Notes under the pieces: generated by a model
What the model saw: the letters and a program-made list of their open reading frames with translations, nothing else
Told to the model about the DNA's origin: nothing
Database searches by the model: none
Source: Coprococcus sp.
GTDB lineage: Bacteria > Bacillota > Clostridia > Lachnospirales > Lachnospiraceae
Direction: 5' to 3'
Length of the DNA stretch: 64,000 bases
Assembly (NCBI GenBank): GCA_016296785.1
Contig: JAEDHX010000002.1
Span: 1-64,000, forward strand
In this document: one piece after another, positions 26,804 through 36,574 of the stretch
Numbering within the stretch: the first letter of the stretch is position 1
Layout: each line of letters begins with the position of its first letter
Position numbers and translations under genes: made by a program

Positions 26804-28159
26804 ATGGACATTAAGTGTGTAATAGTAGCCGGAACAGGAAAGAGTGGAATTAGCGCTACAAAGCTTTTACTAAAGCATGGCGTGAAAGTGTATTTATTTG
26901 ATGAGAATGAGAATAGAAAGTCTTCTGATATTGAGACTGCAATTGGTAATATGGAAGGCTGTCATATAGTACTAGGTGAGCTTAGTGATGATATTTTAGA
27001 TGCTGCAGAACTTATGGTAATTAGCCCCGGAATACCGGTTGATGCACCATTTACAGAAAGAATCAGACAGAAAAATATCCCTATTTGGAGTGAAATAGAG
27101 CTTGCCTATAATTATGGAAAGGGTAAAATAGCTGCAATTACAGGAACTAATGGTAAGACAACTACTACAGCATTAACAGGTGAAATCATTAAAGCTTATA
27201 ATGATAAAACAATTGTTGTTGGTAATATTGGAATACCTTATACTGAGCTTTGTGATACAACAGATGAGGACAGTGTTACCGTTGCAGAGATAAGCAGCTT
27301 CCAGCTTGAAACAGCTATTAGCTTTAAGCCTGATGTAAGTGCTATTCTTAATCTTACTCCTGACCACTTGAACAGACATTATACATTTGAAAATTATGGT
27401 AATGTTAAGCTGTCCATTTCAAAGAATCAGACTCCTGAAGAAGTTATTGTTCTTAATTATGATGATAGTAATACAAGAAAAATGGGTGAAAGTGTAAATG
27501 CTAAGGTTGTATATTTTAGCAGATTAGAAAAGCCTGCAGGCGGAGTATATGTTGAAGATGGTTCAATATATATTGATGATAATGGTAATATAAGCAAGGT
27601 GCTTGATATAAAGGAGCTTAAGCTGTTAGGAAGTCATAATGTTGAAAATGTACTCGCAGCAGTTGCAATATCATATTATATAGGAGTACCTGTTCAAACT
27701 ATTCATGATGTTGCAGTTAATTTCAAGGCAGTTGAGCATAGAATTGAATATGTTGATACAATTAACGGCGTTGCATACTATAATGATTCAAAGGGTACTA
27801 ACCCTGATGCAGCAATAAAGGGAATTCAGGCCATGATTACTGATACATATCTTATAGGTGGAGGCTATGATAAGAATTCAGAGTATGATGAATGGATTGA
27901 GGCCTTTGACGGTAAGGTTAAGAAGCTTGTTCTTATTGGTCAGACTGCGCAAAAGATTGCGGAGTGCGCAAGACGTCATGGCTTTGATGATATTGTATTA
28001 ATGGATGATTTGAAATCAGCAGTTGCATACTGTCATGATCAGGCTAAAAGCGGAGAAGCTGTACTTCTTTCTCCGGCATGCGCAAGCTGGGGTATGTTTG
28101 ATAATTACGAGCAAAGAGGAAGAATGTTTAAGGAGTATGTGAAGAGCTTTAAGGAGTGA
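26804..28159 (+). CDS. murD: UDP-N-acetylmuramoyl-L-alanine:D-glutamate ligase
   Basis: Cytoplasmic ATP-dependent ligase adding D-Glu to UDP-MurNAc-L-Ala. 451 aa. The N-terminal nucleotide-binding GTGKSGISATKLL is followed by the ATP-binding ITGTNGKTTTTALTGEI (residues ~117-133). VAEISSFQLE, LNLTPDHLNRH and YYNDSKGTNPDAAIKGI are typical Mur-ligase motifs. SPACASWGMFDNYEQRG near the C-terminus is characteristic of MurD. ATG 26804 has GGAGG 11 nt upstream. It overlaps or abuts the ftsW gene. Confidence 0.96.
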   Translation: MDIKCVIVAGTGKSGISATKLLLKHGVKVYLFDENENRKSSDIETAIGNMEGCHIVLGELSDDILDAAELMVISPGIPVDAPFTERIRQKNIPIWSEIELAYNYGKGKIAAITGTNGKTTTTALTGEIIKAYNDKTIVVGNIGIPYTELCDTTDEDSVTVAEISSFQLETAISFKPDVSAILNLTPDHLNRHYTFENYGNVKLSISKNQTPEEVIVLNYDDSNTRKMGESVNAKVVYFSRLEKPAGGVYVEDGSIYIDDNGNISKVLDIKELKLLGSHNVENVLAAVAISYYIGVPVQTIHDVAVNFKAVEHRIEYVDTINGVAYYNDSKGTNPDAAIKGIQAMITDTYLIGGGYDKNSEYDEWIEAFDGKVKKLVLIGQTAQKIAECARRHGFDDIVLMDDLKSAVAYCHDQAKSGEAVLLSPACASWGMFDNYEQRGRMFKEYVKSFKE

Positions 28160-28164
28160 TTCTC

Positions 28165-29259
28165 TTGAAGAATAAAGAAACTAACAAAAAAATGGATTAT
28201 CCGTTCGCTGCCATAGTTCTTGTAATTGTTCTTATAGGACTTGTGATGGTGTATAGTACGAGTTCTTTTAGAGGTAATGAGCTCTTTGGGGATAGCTTAT
28301 ATTTTGCAAAGAGACAGCTTGTATTTGCAGTTGCAGCTATAATAATAGCATATTATATATCAAAAGCAGACTATAGAAGAATTGCAGAATATTCAAAGCT
28401 CATTTTGATTGTTTCAATGATTCTGCTTTTGCTTGTCTATGTTATTGGCACAGCTAGTCATGGCTCCGCCAGATGGATTAATATCGGTCCATTCGGTTTT
28501 CAGCCATCGGAATTTGCAAAGCTTGCTATTATTATATATACTGCGGCTTCTTGTACTGCATATACTAAAAGCTTAAACAGCATAAAAGGAATATTCAGGA
28601 TTATGCTGCTTCCAATTATAGCTATTGTTATTATTGCAATTGAGAATCTTAGTACAGCAATAATTTGCTTTGCGATAGTATTTATCATATTATTTATTGC
28701 AAGCCCAAAGACTTGGTATTTTATTGCACTTGCAATAATTGGTATTGCCGGATGTGCGTTGTTTATTGCTCTTGCCGGATACAGAGCTGACAGAATCAGA
28801 ATATGGCTTGCACCGGAGAAATATCCGGATGGTTACCAGACTATGCAATCGTTATATGCAATTGGCTCCGGTGGATTATTTGGAAGAGGACTTGGTAATA
28901 GTGTCCAGAAGATGGGCTTTATTCCGGAGTCACATAACGATATGATTTTCTCTGTAATATGTGAGGAGCTGGGAATATTTGGTGCGCTTTGTATAATTGC
29001 ACTTTTTATTCTTCTGATAAGAAGATGCGCGGTTATTGCAATGAATGCATATGACAGGTTAGGAGGACTTCTCGTTTCCGGGGTAATAGCACATATTGCC
29101 GTACAGCTCATAATTAATATTAGTGTAGTTACTAATACAATTCCACCAACAGGTGTTCCTCTGCCATTTATCAGCTATGGCGGAAGCTCGATTGTATTTA
29201 TACTTATGGAAATGGGTCTTGTAATGTCTGTAGCAAGACAAAGAAAACAGACCGGGTGA
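28165..29259 (+). CDS. ftsW: FtsW/SpoVE-type lipid II polymerase (SEDS family)
   Basis: A 364-aa SEDS glycosyltransferase with about ten membrane helices, polymerising lipid II together with a class B PBP. Landmarks: YSTSSFRG after helix 1, GSARWINIGPFGFQPSEFAK (residues ~103-122), SHNDMIFSVICEELG (~255) and PPTGVPLPFISYGGSS (~325). TTG 28165 is preferred, with AAGGAG 8 nt upstream; GTG 28156 overlapping the murD stop is the alternative. In spore formers this position is occupied by ftsW or spoVE; the two cannot be separated here. Confidence 0.92.
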   Translation: MKNKETNKKMDYPFAAIVLVIVLIGLVMVYSTSSFRGNELFGDSLYFAKRQLVFAVAAIIIAYYISKADYRRIAEYSKLILIVSMILLLLVYVIGTASHGSARWINIGPFGFQPSEFAKLAIIIYTAASCTAYTKSLNSIKGIFRIMLLPIIAIVIIAIENLSTAIICFAIVFIILFIASPKTWYFIALAIIGIAGCALFIALAGYRADRIRIWLAPEKYPDGYQTMQSLYAIGSGGLFGRGLGNSVQKMGFIPESHNDMIFSVICEELGIFGALCIIALFILLIRRCAVIAMNAYDRLGGLLVSGVIAHIAVQLIINISVVTNTIPPTGVPLPFISYGGSSIVFILMEMGLVMSVARQRKQTG

Positions 29260-29267
29260 TTAATTAT

Positions 29268-30035
29268 ATGAAAAAAGAACAACAGCTAAATAGTAATCAA
29301 AATGATGGCAGAAGAGGTGTAATCCTAAAGAGGCTTGGAATAATACTTGGAATAATTCTTGTATTGCTGCTTGGGGTTATAATCTATATAAGAAGTGCAT
29401 ATAAGCTTGACAATATTCAGGTTACGGGAAGTGTGCATTATTCTGATGAGCAAATAATTAATATAGTGACTAATAATAAGCCAACAGATAATACTGTTCA
29501 GTTTTATTTGTCAAATAAACTGAAGCCGATTGAAAATATAACCTTTATTGATAAATACGATATTGAGATTATAGGTAAGCACACTATTACAATTACTGTT
29601 TATGAAAAACAGATGGCAGGCTGCGTAATGTATATGGATCAGTATATATATTTTGATGATGAAGGTGTTGTACTTGAAACCTCGTCATCAAAGCTGGAAG
29701 ATGTTCCTTGTATTGATGGACTTACTTTTGACAGTATTGTTATTGGTGAGACTCTTCCTGTAGAGGACAAGAGAATGTTTCAGAATATTCTGACTATGAC
29801 TCAGCTGATAGAAAAGAACAATCTTATTATTGATGAAATACGCTTTGATAACAAAGAAGAGATTATCCTTCGTAAGGAGGATATTAAAATACAGCTTGGA
29901 AGTGAGAGTAATATTGAGGACAAGCTTATGAATTTGTCAAGTATTCTTGATAATTTAAAAGGAAAAAAGGGTACTCTTGATATGACAAATTATAATGCTA
30001 AAGAGGGAAATGCAATTTTTAAGGAAAATAAGTAA
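29268..30035 (+). CDS. ftsQ: Cell division protein DivIB/FtsQ
   Basis: A 255-aa bitopic divisome protein. Basic cytoplasmic N-terminus, membrane helix at residues ~22-43 (LGIILGIILVLLLGVIIYI), then the POTRA domain (YKLDNIQVTGSVHYSDEQII, ~45-115) and a beta domain. The tail LDMTNYNAKEGNAIFK matches the FtsQ family end. It acts with FtsL and DivIC outside the membrane. ATG 29268 is chosen (GGGTGA upstream); a GTG 12 nt earlier overlaps the ftsW stop. A promoter follows before ftsZ. Confidence 0.85.
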   Translation: MKKEQQLNSNQNDGRRGVILKRLGIILGIILVLLLGVIIYIRSAYKLDNIQVTGSVHYSDEQIINIVTNNKPTDNTVQFYLSNKLKPIENITFIDKYDIEIIGKHTITITVYEKQMAGCVMYMDQYIYFDDEGVVLETSSSKLEDVPCIDGLTFDSIVIGETLPVEDKRMFQNILTMTQLIEKNNLIIDEIRFDNKEEIILRKEDIKIQLGSESNIEDKLMNLSSILDNLKGKKGTLDMTNYNAKEGNAIFKENK

Positions 30036-30044
30036 AAAAAACAG

Positions 30045-30073
30045 TTGCGTAATTTATCAAATAATCGTATTAT
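30045..30073 (+). promoter_or_regulatory. Promoter of ftsZ
   Basis: TTGCGT, exact 17-nt spacer, TATTAT, located 64 nt before the ftsZ start in the 100-nt gap after divIB. Indicates ftsZ has its own transcription in addition to read-through. Confidence 0.55.
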
Positions 30074-30136
30074 GTAAATACGAGTGTGATAATATTGCTA
30101 TACATGTAAATTAATATAAATAAGGAGGACATTACC

Positions 30137-31390
30137 TTGCTTGAAATAAAATCAAACGATGAAAGAACACCGGCAAGAATACTTGTAATTGGAGTAGGCG
30201 GAGCCGGTAACAATGCAGTTAACAGAATGATTGACGAGAATGTTGAAGGAGTTGAGCTTATTGCTATTAATACAGATAAGCAGGCCCTTTCACTTAGCAG
30301 AGCAACAACTAAGATTCAGATAGGAGAGAAGCTCACTAAGGGTCTTGGTGCAGGTGCTAAACCTGAGATTGGTGCTAGTGCGGTTGAAGAGAATAGAGAA
30401 GAGATTATCGATATCATCAAGGATGCCAACATGGTATTTGTAACATGTGGTATGGGTGGCGGAACCGGAACAGGTGCTGCTCCTGTTGTTGCTGAGATGG
30501 CTAGAAATCTTGGTATTCTTACTGTAGGCGTTGTAACAAAGCCATTTGGTTTTGAAGGTAAGCCTCGTATGAGAAATGCTGTAGAAGGTATAGCAAAGCT
30601 TAAGGAGAATGTTGATACACTTATTGTTATTCCTAACGATAAGCTTTTACAGATATGTGATAAGAGAACAAGCATCCCTGACGCGTTAAAGAAGGCAGAT
30701 CAGGTTCTTCAGCAGGGTGTTCAGGGTGTAACTGATCTTATTAATAAGCCGGGTCTTATCAATCTTGACTTTGCAGATATTCAGACAGTTATGCGTGATA
30801 AGGGTATTGCTCATATCGGTATTGGTTCAGCAAGTGGAGAGAATAAGGCAGTTGATGCAATTAAAGAGGCTATGGATTCACCATTGCTTGAGACAACTGT
30901 ATCGGGTGCTACAGATATTATCGTTAACTTCTCTGGTAATATTGGTATTGTTGAAGCATATGATGCTGTTACATACCTTACAGAGCAGGCAGGAGATGGA
31001 GTTAATATTATCTTCGGTACTGTTGATAATGATAATCTTGGTGAGGAAATCAGTATTACAATTATTGCTACAGGACTTGAGAAGGCTAATTCAGCTGACC
31101 CGGCAGGAAGATTTGCAGGTACAGCTTCACCTATATTAGGTACAGCTTCACCTTCTATTACTGCAACAACACCTGTTAAAGATATTAAGCCTGCTACATT
31201 TGCAGGTCAGAATCTTGGTAATTCAGTATCAAGACCTACATTCCTTTCAGATTCAGCTAATAGTGGAAGTGTTAATGCACCTTCATATACAAAGCCTGTA
31301 ACACAGGCTACTCCGGCTGCAACAAAGCCGGCTAGACCTGCTTCGGCAAGTGAGAGCATTAAGATTCCGGAGTTTTTAAAGAAAAGATAA
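30137..31390 (+). CDS. ftsZ: Cell division GTPase FtsZ
   Basis: Tubulin-like GTPase that forms the Z ring. 417 aa. Visible motifs are [15 protein letters not shown] (residues ~20-34), the tubulin signature [16 protein letters not shown] (~113-128), [11 protein letters not shown] and the T7 loop [11 protein letters not shown] (~213). The variable linker (residues ~325-405) is Thr/Pro/Ala-rich, and the conserved C-terminal peptide [10 protein letters not shown] is intact. The start is TTG 30137 with AAGGAGG 9 nt upstream; there is no better in-frame ATG. No ftsA gene precedes it. A terminator follows. Confidence 0.98.
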   Translation: MLEIKSNDERTPARILVIGVGGAGNNAVNRMIDENVEGVELIAINTDKQALSLSRATTKIQIGEKLTKGLGAGAKPEIGASAVEENREEIIDIIKDANMVFVTCGMGGGTGTGAAPVVAEMARNLGILTVGVVTKPFGFEGKPRMRNAVEGIAKLKENVDTLIVIPNDKLLQICDKRTSIPDALKKADQVLQQGVQGVTDLINKPGLINLDFADIQTVMRDKGIAHIGIGSASGENKAVDAIKEAMDSPLLETTVSGATDIIVNFSGNIGIVEAYDAVTYLTEQAGDGVNIIFGTVDNDNLGEEISITIIATGLEKANSADPAGRFAGTASPILGTASPSITATTPVKDIKPATFAGQNLGNSVSRPTFLSDSANSGSVNAPSYTKPVTQATPAATKPARPASASESIKIPEFLKKR

Positions 31391-31425
31391 TATAGACAGG
31401 TACTTATTTGTATTATGTTATTTAT

Positions 31426-31460
31426 AAAAAGACAATTTCATTAAGAAATTGTCTTTTTTT
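31426..31460 (+). terminator. Terminator after ftsZ (end of the dcw cluster)
   Basis: Perfect 14-bp stem AAAAAGACAATTTC / GAAATTGTCTTTTT, 5-nt loop, T run. Confidence 0.88.
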
Positions 31461-31483
31461 GTTGCACTATACACTAAAAGTAG

Positions 31484-31513
31484 TTAAACTTAGTACATAA
31501 ATATTTTTATAAT
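31484..31513 (+). promoter_or_regulatory. Promoter of the phosphatase-kinase module
   Basis: TTAAAC, 18-nt spacer, consensus TATAAT, just 12 nt before the PP2C start. The next terminator-like hairpin on this strand is thousands of bases downstream, so one long transcript is likely. Confidence 0.45.
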
Positions 31514-31524
31514 AGGGGATTGTT

Positions 31525-32247
31525 ATGAAATTAGATTTTTGTGCCTTTACAGATAAAGGAAAACGTAATGTAAATGAAGATTATATTGGATATGAAAGTA
31601 TTGGAAGCAGTACCTGTTTTATTGTATGCGATGGTTTAGGAGGAATGGGTAGAGGCGATGAAGCCTCAAGCTGTGTTGTTAATACAATACTTGATTATTA
31701 CAGACAGACTGGTGATGCTTTTGACATTGATCAGGCATTTATCTTGGGGCAGGAAGCGCTTCTTGCTCTTCAGAGGGAGAGCAATGCAGAAGCTTCGATG
31801 AAGACAACTGCCGTGATATTGTTTATTAAGGATAATATGGCATATTTTGGTCATATAGGAGATTCGAGATTATATTGTTTTAATAACGACGGTTTTATCA
31901 GAACACTTGACCATAGTATACCTCAGATTCTTGTTAGTCAGGGAGAGATATCAGAGCGTGATATACGATTCCATTCTGATAGAAATAAGCTTGTCAGAGT
32001 TATGGGTAATAACTGGAGTAAACCAAATTGCTATAACACAGTGAAGGCGTATGACATAAGCAATACAAGAGCTTTTTTAATGTGTACGGATGGATTTTGG
32101 GAACTTATTGATGAGAATGATATGGTTAATTATTTGATTAAGAGTCGTTCGTCAAAAAAGTGGCTTTCACTTATGAAGAAGCATGTACTGGAAAATGGCA
32201 GAGATGTTAATATGGATAATTATTCAGCCATTGCAATAAGATTATAG
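31525..32247 (+). CDS. PP2C-family Ser/Thr protein phosphatase
   Basis: A 240-aa metal-dependent phosphatase, cytoplasmic, with no membrane segment. Motifs: TDKGKRNVNEDYIGYE (residues ~9-24) and VCDGLGGMGRGDEASS (~35-50) supply Asp metal ligands; GHIGDSRLYCF (~110), LDHS, and TDGFWELIDENDM with the C-terminal DNYSAIAIRL complete the PP2C pattern. It resembles Stp/PrpC phosphatases that oppose Hanks-type kinases. AGGGGA lies before the ATG. Two kinases follow at once, so they form the writer/eraser pair of the module. This is not the usual prpC-prkC locus next to rsgA and rpe. Confidence 0.92.
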   Translation: MKLDFCAFTDKGKRNVNEDYIGYESIGSSTCFIVCDGLGGMGRGDEASSCVVNTILDYYRQTGDAFDIDQAFILGQEALLALQRESNAEASMKTTAVILFIKDNMAYFGHIGDSRLYCFNNDGFIRTLDHSIPQILVSQGEISERDIRFHSDRNKLVRVMGNNWSKPNCYNTVKAYDISNTRAFLMCTDGFWELIDENDMVNYLIKSRSSKKWLSLMKKHVLENGRDVNMDNYSAIAIRL

Positions 32248-32274
32248 AATTATTAACTAAGGATGGAATAAACG

Positions 32275-34077
32275 ATGTAGATATGTCTAAACTGTTTAAA
32301 CAAATATGAAAAGGGTATTAGTGTATGTCCTCATTGTGGCTTTGGCAAATGGAAATACAAATCACATGAATTCTGCCTCGAGCTGGGGGACAAGCTGAAG
32401 AACAGATATAAGATTGGTACTGTTATTGGTGCCGGAGGATTCGGAATTACTTATAGAGCAGTAGATCTAGAGACGGGTGAGCCTGTTGCTGTTAAGGAGT
32501 ATTATCCAAATGGAATGGTAAGCAGAGGATCTGACCACAAGTCTGTCAATTTATCAATAATTGGCAAGGAGCAGATATTTGCAAAGGGTTTGAATAACTT
32601 CCTTGAAGAAGCAAAGGGACTTGCGAGATTCAGGGGCAGAGAGAATATTGTTCAGGTATATGATTTCTTTGAGCAAAATGGTACTGCATATATTGTAATG
32701 GAATATTTACGAGGAAAATCACTTGCTCAATTTGCATCAGATAATGGCGGTAAGCTAAACTATGATATTGTTGCTAATTGCCTGATAAAGGTTCTTGATG
32801 CATTAGAGATTGTACATAGCACAGGCATGGTTCATAGGGATTTAAGCCCTGATAATATATTTATATTAGCTGATGGCAGAATAAAGCTTATTGATTTTGG
32901 TGCTGCAAGAGAGAGCTATGGTAATGAGGATAAGACATTATCTATTGTATTAAAGCCAAACTATGCACCACCTGAGCAGTTTAAGAAAAAGAGCAGACAG
33001 GGCCCTTGGACTGATATTTATGCATTAGGCGCAACAGCATATAAGATTCTTGTAGGTAGTATGCCACCTGAGTCTATAGGCAGATATATGGAGGATGACC
33101 TTATCAGACCTTCAACGGTGAATAGTACTGTTCCGGCATATTTTGATGCCATAATATATAAGGCTATGGCTCTTCAGATTGAGAACAGATATCAGCAGGC
33201 CTCTGCAATGAAATATGACATAATTAACAGAGGTGTGAGTCCTGCCGGGTTTAATGGAAATAACACTCCAAAACCGAATCCATATCCGAATGCCTCACAG
33301 GGAGTGAATTCAAATCCATATCCGAACGCAGCACAGGGAGTGAATTCAAATCCATATCCAAACAGGGGACAGGGAGTAAGTCAGAATACCTATTCTAACA
33401 GGACTCAGGTATCAAACAGACCTAATACAGCTGCAACATCACAAAGCAGCAAGTCGAGCACAAGCGGAGTATTGATGATTATAATACTTAGTGCCATAGG
33501 AGTTCTTCTTGTAGCTGTCATAATAGTTGCAATAGTTAAGAATAAGGGCGGAACATCAAATAATACGGTAAAACCAAGTCCGTCACCTGTTGTGACAACA
33601 GAGGCAACAACAGAGGCAACAACAGAGACAACAACCGAAAGTAGTACATCTTCTTATGGTAGGAATACGTATGGTTATTTTATTTATGAAATAGAACCTG
33701 TTATATATGCTCATTCAACGATATTTGAGTACAAAGGTGAAGAAATTGTTGAAAGTGCAGAAATTACATATTCCTTAGATAGTACAGGAACGATTTATAC
33801 CGCCAAAACTGCAAATGATATTTATACAGATATAGAAATGGATGTTGATGATTCAGGATATGTTGAAGTAGTAGGTGTCATGAGTAATAATTATACAGAT
33901 GATGACATTAAGGAGTCTATTAGCGTATTAGAAATAGCATATGGTGAATATGATCAATATGATAAAACATATTTATGGGAAAAAGAAGATATATGTGTTG
34001 CATTAACTGATGATGGAAGTAATCTGTATATATTATATATGAAGCCTGAATATTGGGAGAGAATAAAGAATAATTAA
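32275..34077 (+). CDS. Zinc-ribbon, membrane-bound Ser/Thr protein kinase with amber codon at position 2
   Basis: Hanks-type kinase. From ATG 32275 (AAGGATGG 8 nt upstream) codon 2 is TAG, then the frame is open for ~598 codons. Order: zinc ribbon ICLNCLNKY...CPHCGFGKW (residues ~3-25), glycine loop GAGGFGITY (~52), VAVKE lysine (~73), HRDLSPDNIF (~186), DFGAA (~206), APPEQF, a 12-residue NPYPN repeat (~335-380), a membrane helix (VLMIIILSAIGVLLVAVIIV, ~400), a Thr/Glu-rich linker and a ~150-aa external domain. No ATG, GTG or TTG lies in frame between the TAG and 32515, and a start there would delete the ribbon, glycine loop and catalytic lysine. The neighbour kinase aligns codon for codon from its start (GTG-GCA-CAT-TGT), which argues ATG 32275 is the original start. 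Confidence 0.85.
33277..33414 (+). repeat. 36-nt coding tandem repeat in the kinase juxtamembrane region
   Basis: Units at 33277, 33313 and 33349, with a decayed fourth at 33385, encode N-P-Y-P-N-x-x-Q-G-V-x-x. The first two units are almost identical at DNA level. The repeat lies between kinase domain and membrane helix, so it acts as a cytoplasmic spacer. Confidence 0.85.
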
Positions 34078-34102
34078 TTACTTTTGATAAAAGGAGAAGC
34101 CT

Positions 34103-35074
34103 GTGGCACATTGTCTTAATTGCTTATATGAATACACTGGAATAGGAAATACATGTCCGTATTGCGGATATAGGAAGGGCTTGCCACCCGAGTCACAGCA
34201 TCATATCTGGCCATCAGCGATTCTGCATGGCAGATATGAGATAGGAACAGTAATTGGCTCAGGGGGATTTGGAATTACATACCATGCATGGGATTTGTAT
34301 CAGGATATGCCTGTAGCCATAAAGGAATTCTATCCGCAGGGTACGGCAAACAGGGCTATTAATTCAATGGCAATACAAACCTGTGAGGTTGATAAGATGT
34401 CTTCATATACCAAAGGTATAGAGAGATTCCTTGAAGAGGGAAGAAATCTTATGCATTTTAATAATGTTGACAGCATAGTGCGCGTTTATGATTTCTTCGA
34501 GGAGAATAATACAGCATATATTATTATGGAGCTGCTTCGAGGTGAGAATCTTAATGACTATATGCTAAGAACAGGTAATGTGGCAACCCTGGATATGGCT
34601 AAGAATATTATATTTTCAGTTATCGAGTCACTTGATAATATGCATGAGATAGGGATGATACATAGAGATATCAGCCCGGATAATATATTCATTTGCAGTG
34701 ATATGAAGGTTAAGCTAATTGACTTTGGCGCGGCAAGAATGAAGCCTGCAGATAATGCTAGAGTATCAATTGTCGTTAAGCCTAATTATGCACCACCGGA
34801 GCAGTTTAATCGTAATGGCAGGCTTGGACCTTGGACAGATATATATGCACTTGGAGCAACAATTTACAGAATTCTTACGGGATGTATTCCGCCTGAATCA
34901 GTTGCCCGTGTACTAGAAGATGATATAAAGCCTGTATCAAGTGTAAATGCTTATGTAGGTAATCAGCTTAATGATGTTATTATGAAATGCATGGCACTTA
35001 AGATAGAGGATAGATATCAGAATGTGGAAGCATTAAGAGATGATTTTATTAATGCTTTTTTGAATAATAAATAA
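34103..35074 (+). CDS. Zinc-ribbon cytoplasmic Ser/Thr protein kinase
   Basis: A 323-aa paralogue of the preceding kinase without a membrane segment. N-terminal zinc ribbon AHCLNCLYEY...CPYCGYRKG (residues ~2-27). Kinase domain: GSGGFGITYHAWD (~53), VAIKEFYPQG (~72), HRDISPDNIFI (~187), DFGAARM (~207), NYAPPEQFNRNGRLGPWTDI (activation/P+1 region). The start is GTG 34103 with AAAGGAG 8 nt upstream. It ends soon after the kinase C-lobe. The two kinases share about the same layout for the first 300 residues, indicating duplication. It is 24 nt ahead of the FHA-ABC gene, a likely phosphorylation target or reader. Confidence 0.93.
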   Translation: MAHCLNCLYEYTGIGNTCPYCGYRKGLPPESQHHIWPSAILHGRYEIGTVIGSGGFGITYHAWDLYQDMPVAIKEFYPQGTANRAINSMAIQTCEVDKMSSYTKGIERFLEEGRNLMHFNNVDSIVRVYDFFEENNTAYIIMELLRGENLNDYMLRTGNVATLDMAKNIIFSVIESLDNMHEIGMIHRDISPDNIFICSDMKVKLIDFGAARMKPADNARVSIVVKPNYAPPEQFNRNGRLGPWTDIYALGATIYRILTGCIPPESVARVLEDDIKPVSSVNAYVGNQLNDVIMKCMALKIEDRYQNVEALRDDFINAFLNNK

Positions 35075-35098
35075 TAATAATTCAGATGAGGGAGAAAT

Positions 35099-36571
35099 AT
35101 GGCGCAGATAGCAAAAAGAACAAAAAGAGGAAGTCTTATTATTCTGATTCAGGGACAGGTTTCAACAGAGAGACTTATGAACGATCAGAATGTAATAGGA
35201 AGGGTCTCTACTAATAATGATGTACATGTTATGTTAGACAGTCCTGTAGTATCAAGGATTCATGGTACTATATTTAAGAAGGATAATCAGTATTTTTATG
35301 TTGATGCTGGCAGCACTAACGGAACATTTGTAGATGGCAAGTATTACCAGGGAAATGGGGCTGCAGCACCTCTTTCAGAGGGCTCTGTAATTGAGATAAG
35401 AAGCAGAAATGAGCAGTTTGGTGTTCTAATGATATTCTCTATGTTCGATTATTCAAGACAGAAATGGAATGTAAGATATCTGGAGGATGGAATGACTAAT
35501 CAGGTATATATCGGAAGATTAGTAGGTCCGAGAGATATTAGTATTCCTTCAGTACAGATGTCAAGGCAGCATGGAGTTTTTAATCGTGTAAATGGCAGAT
35601 GGGTTTATCAGGATTTAAATAGCAAGAACGGAACCTTCATTAACAGAGCAATAGTTCGAGGACCGGTTGCGTTAAATGAAAAGGATATTTTACAGGTTGT
35701 TAATATTAAGATTATTTATACAAGAGGAATGCTCATATATAACATGCCTAATTCCGGCTGTGAGCTTAGGATTGATAATATTTCAAAGATTGTAAAATGT
35801 CCAAAGACAGATCCTTCATATAATCAGAATAATCATATGAAATGCATTCTTGATAGAGTAACCGTAACTATCGACCCATCAGAGTTTGTTGCCGTACTTG
35901 GTGGCTCAGGTGCCGGTAAAACTACATTCCTTAACTGTATTAATGGTTATGAGGAAGCAACATCAGGTCATGTATATATGGATGGAATCGATTTGTATAG
36001 TCATAAGGATCAGTTGAAAAAGCAAATAGGCTATGTGCCTCAGGAGGATTTGCTTAGAAACGGCATAAGTGTCAGACAGACATTAAGGTACATTGCTAAA
36101 ATGCGCCTTCCTAAAGACGTGGATACCAGAGAAAGAGAGCAGCGAATTGATCAGACCTTCAATATGCTTGGACTTGATGCAAAATGTCAGGCAAGTGATG
36201 TAAAGAAGGTAAGTGGAGGTCAGAGAAAGCGTGTTAGTATTGCTTCAGAGCTGGTATCAGATCCACCTATTATATTCCTTGATGAGCCTACATCAGGACT
36301 TGATCCTGAAACAGAGACTAATCTTATCAGCTCATTAAGAAGCCTTGCGCATGTACATGAGAAAACGGTTATAGTAATTACGCATACCCTGAAGAATATT
36401 GACATGTTTGATAAGGTTTTGTTCTTTGCACCGGGAGGCAAATTATGCTTTGCAGGAACTCCTGATGAAGCCTATGAGCTCTTTAATGTTAAGGATATGA
36501 CAGACGTATATAAGATTATCAGAGAGCATACTGCTGAATACGATGCTTATTACAGACAGACAAGGAGATAA
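35099..36571 (+). CDS. Double-FHA ABC transporter ATPase
   Basis: A 490-aa fusion. FHA domain 1 (residues ~22-105: NVIGRVSTNNDVHV, SRIHGTIF, GSTNGTFVDG) and FHA domain 2 (~135-205: VYIGRLVGPRDISI, SRQHGVFN, NSKNGTFINR) bind phosphothreonine peptides. The ABC domain (~240-460) has Walker A GGSGAGKTTF, Q-loop VPQED, signature VSGGQRKRVSIA, Walker B IIFLDEPTSGLD and an H-loop ITHTL, as in ABCG/WHITE-type ATPases. The permease gene starts 4 nt downstream. The logical reading is a transporter whose assembly or activity is gated by the adjacent kinases and phosphatase; this is inferred from context. Confidence 0.92.
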   Translation: MAQIAKRTKRGSLIILIQGQVSTERLMNDQNVIGRVSTNNDVHVMLDSPVVSRIHGTIFKKDNQYFYVDAGSTNGTFVDGKYYQGNGAAAPLSEGSVIEIRSRNEQFGVLMIFSMFDYSRQKWNVRYLEDGMTNQVYIGRLVGPRDISIPSVQMSRQHGVFNRVNGRWVYQDLNSKNGTFINRAIVRGPVALNEKDILQVVNIKIIYTRGMLIYNMPNSGCELRIDNISKIVKCPKTDPSYNQNNHMKCILDRVTVTIDPSEFVAVLGGSGAGKTTFLNCINGYEEATSGHVYMDGIDLYSHKDQLKKQIGYVPQEDLLRNGISVRQTLRYIAKMRLPKDVDTREREQRIDQTFNMLGLDAKCQASDVKKVSGGQRKRVSIASELVSDPPIIFLDEPTSGLDPETETNLISSLRSLAHVHEKTVIVITHTLKNIDMFDKVLFFAPGGKLCFAGTPDEAYELFNVKDMTDVYKIIREHTAEYDAYYRQTRR

Positions 36572-36574
36572 GGT

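Noticed and set aside
30765..31139. Long alternative plus-strand frame inside ftsZ
   Set aside because: Frame-shifted shadow of ftsZ with Leu/Arg-biased composition and no start signal.
33277..33414. Regular 36-nt repeats that might suggest a CRISPR array
   Set aside because: Contiguous coding repeats with no spacers, in frame inside the kinase gene.
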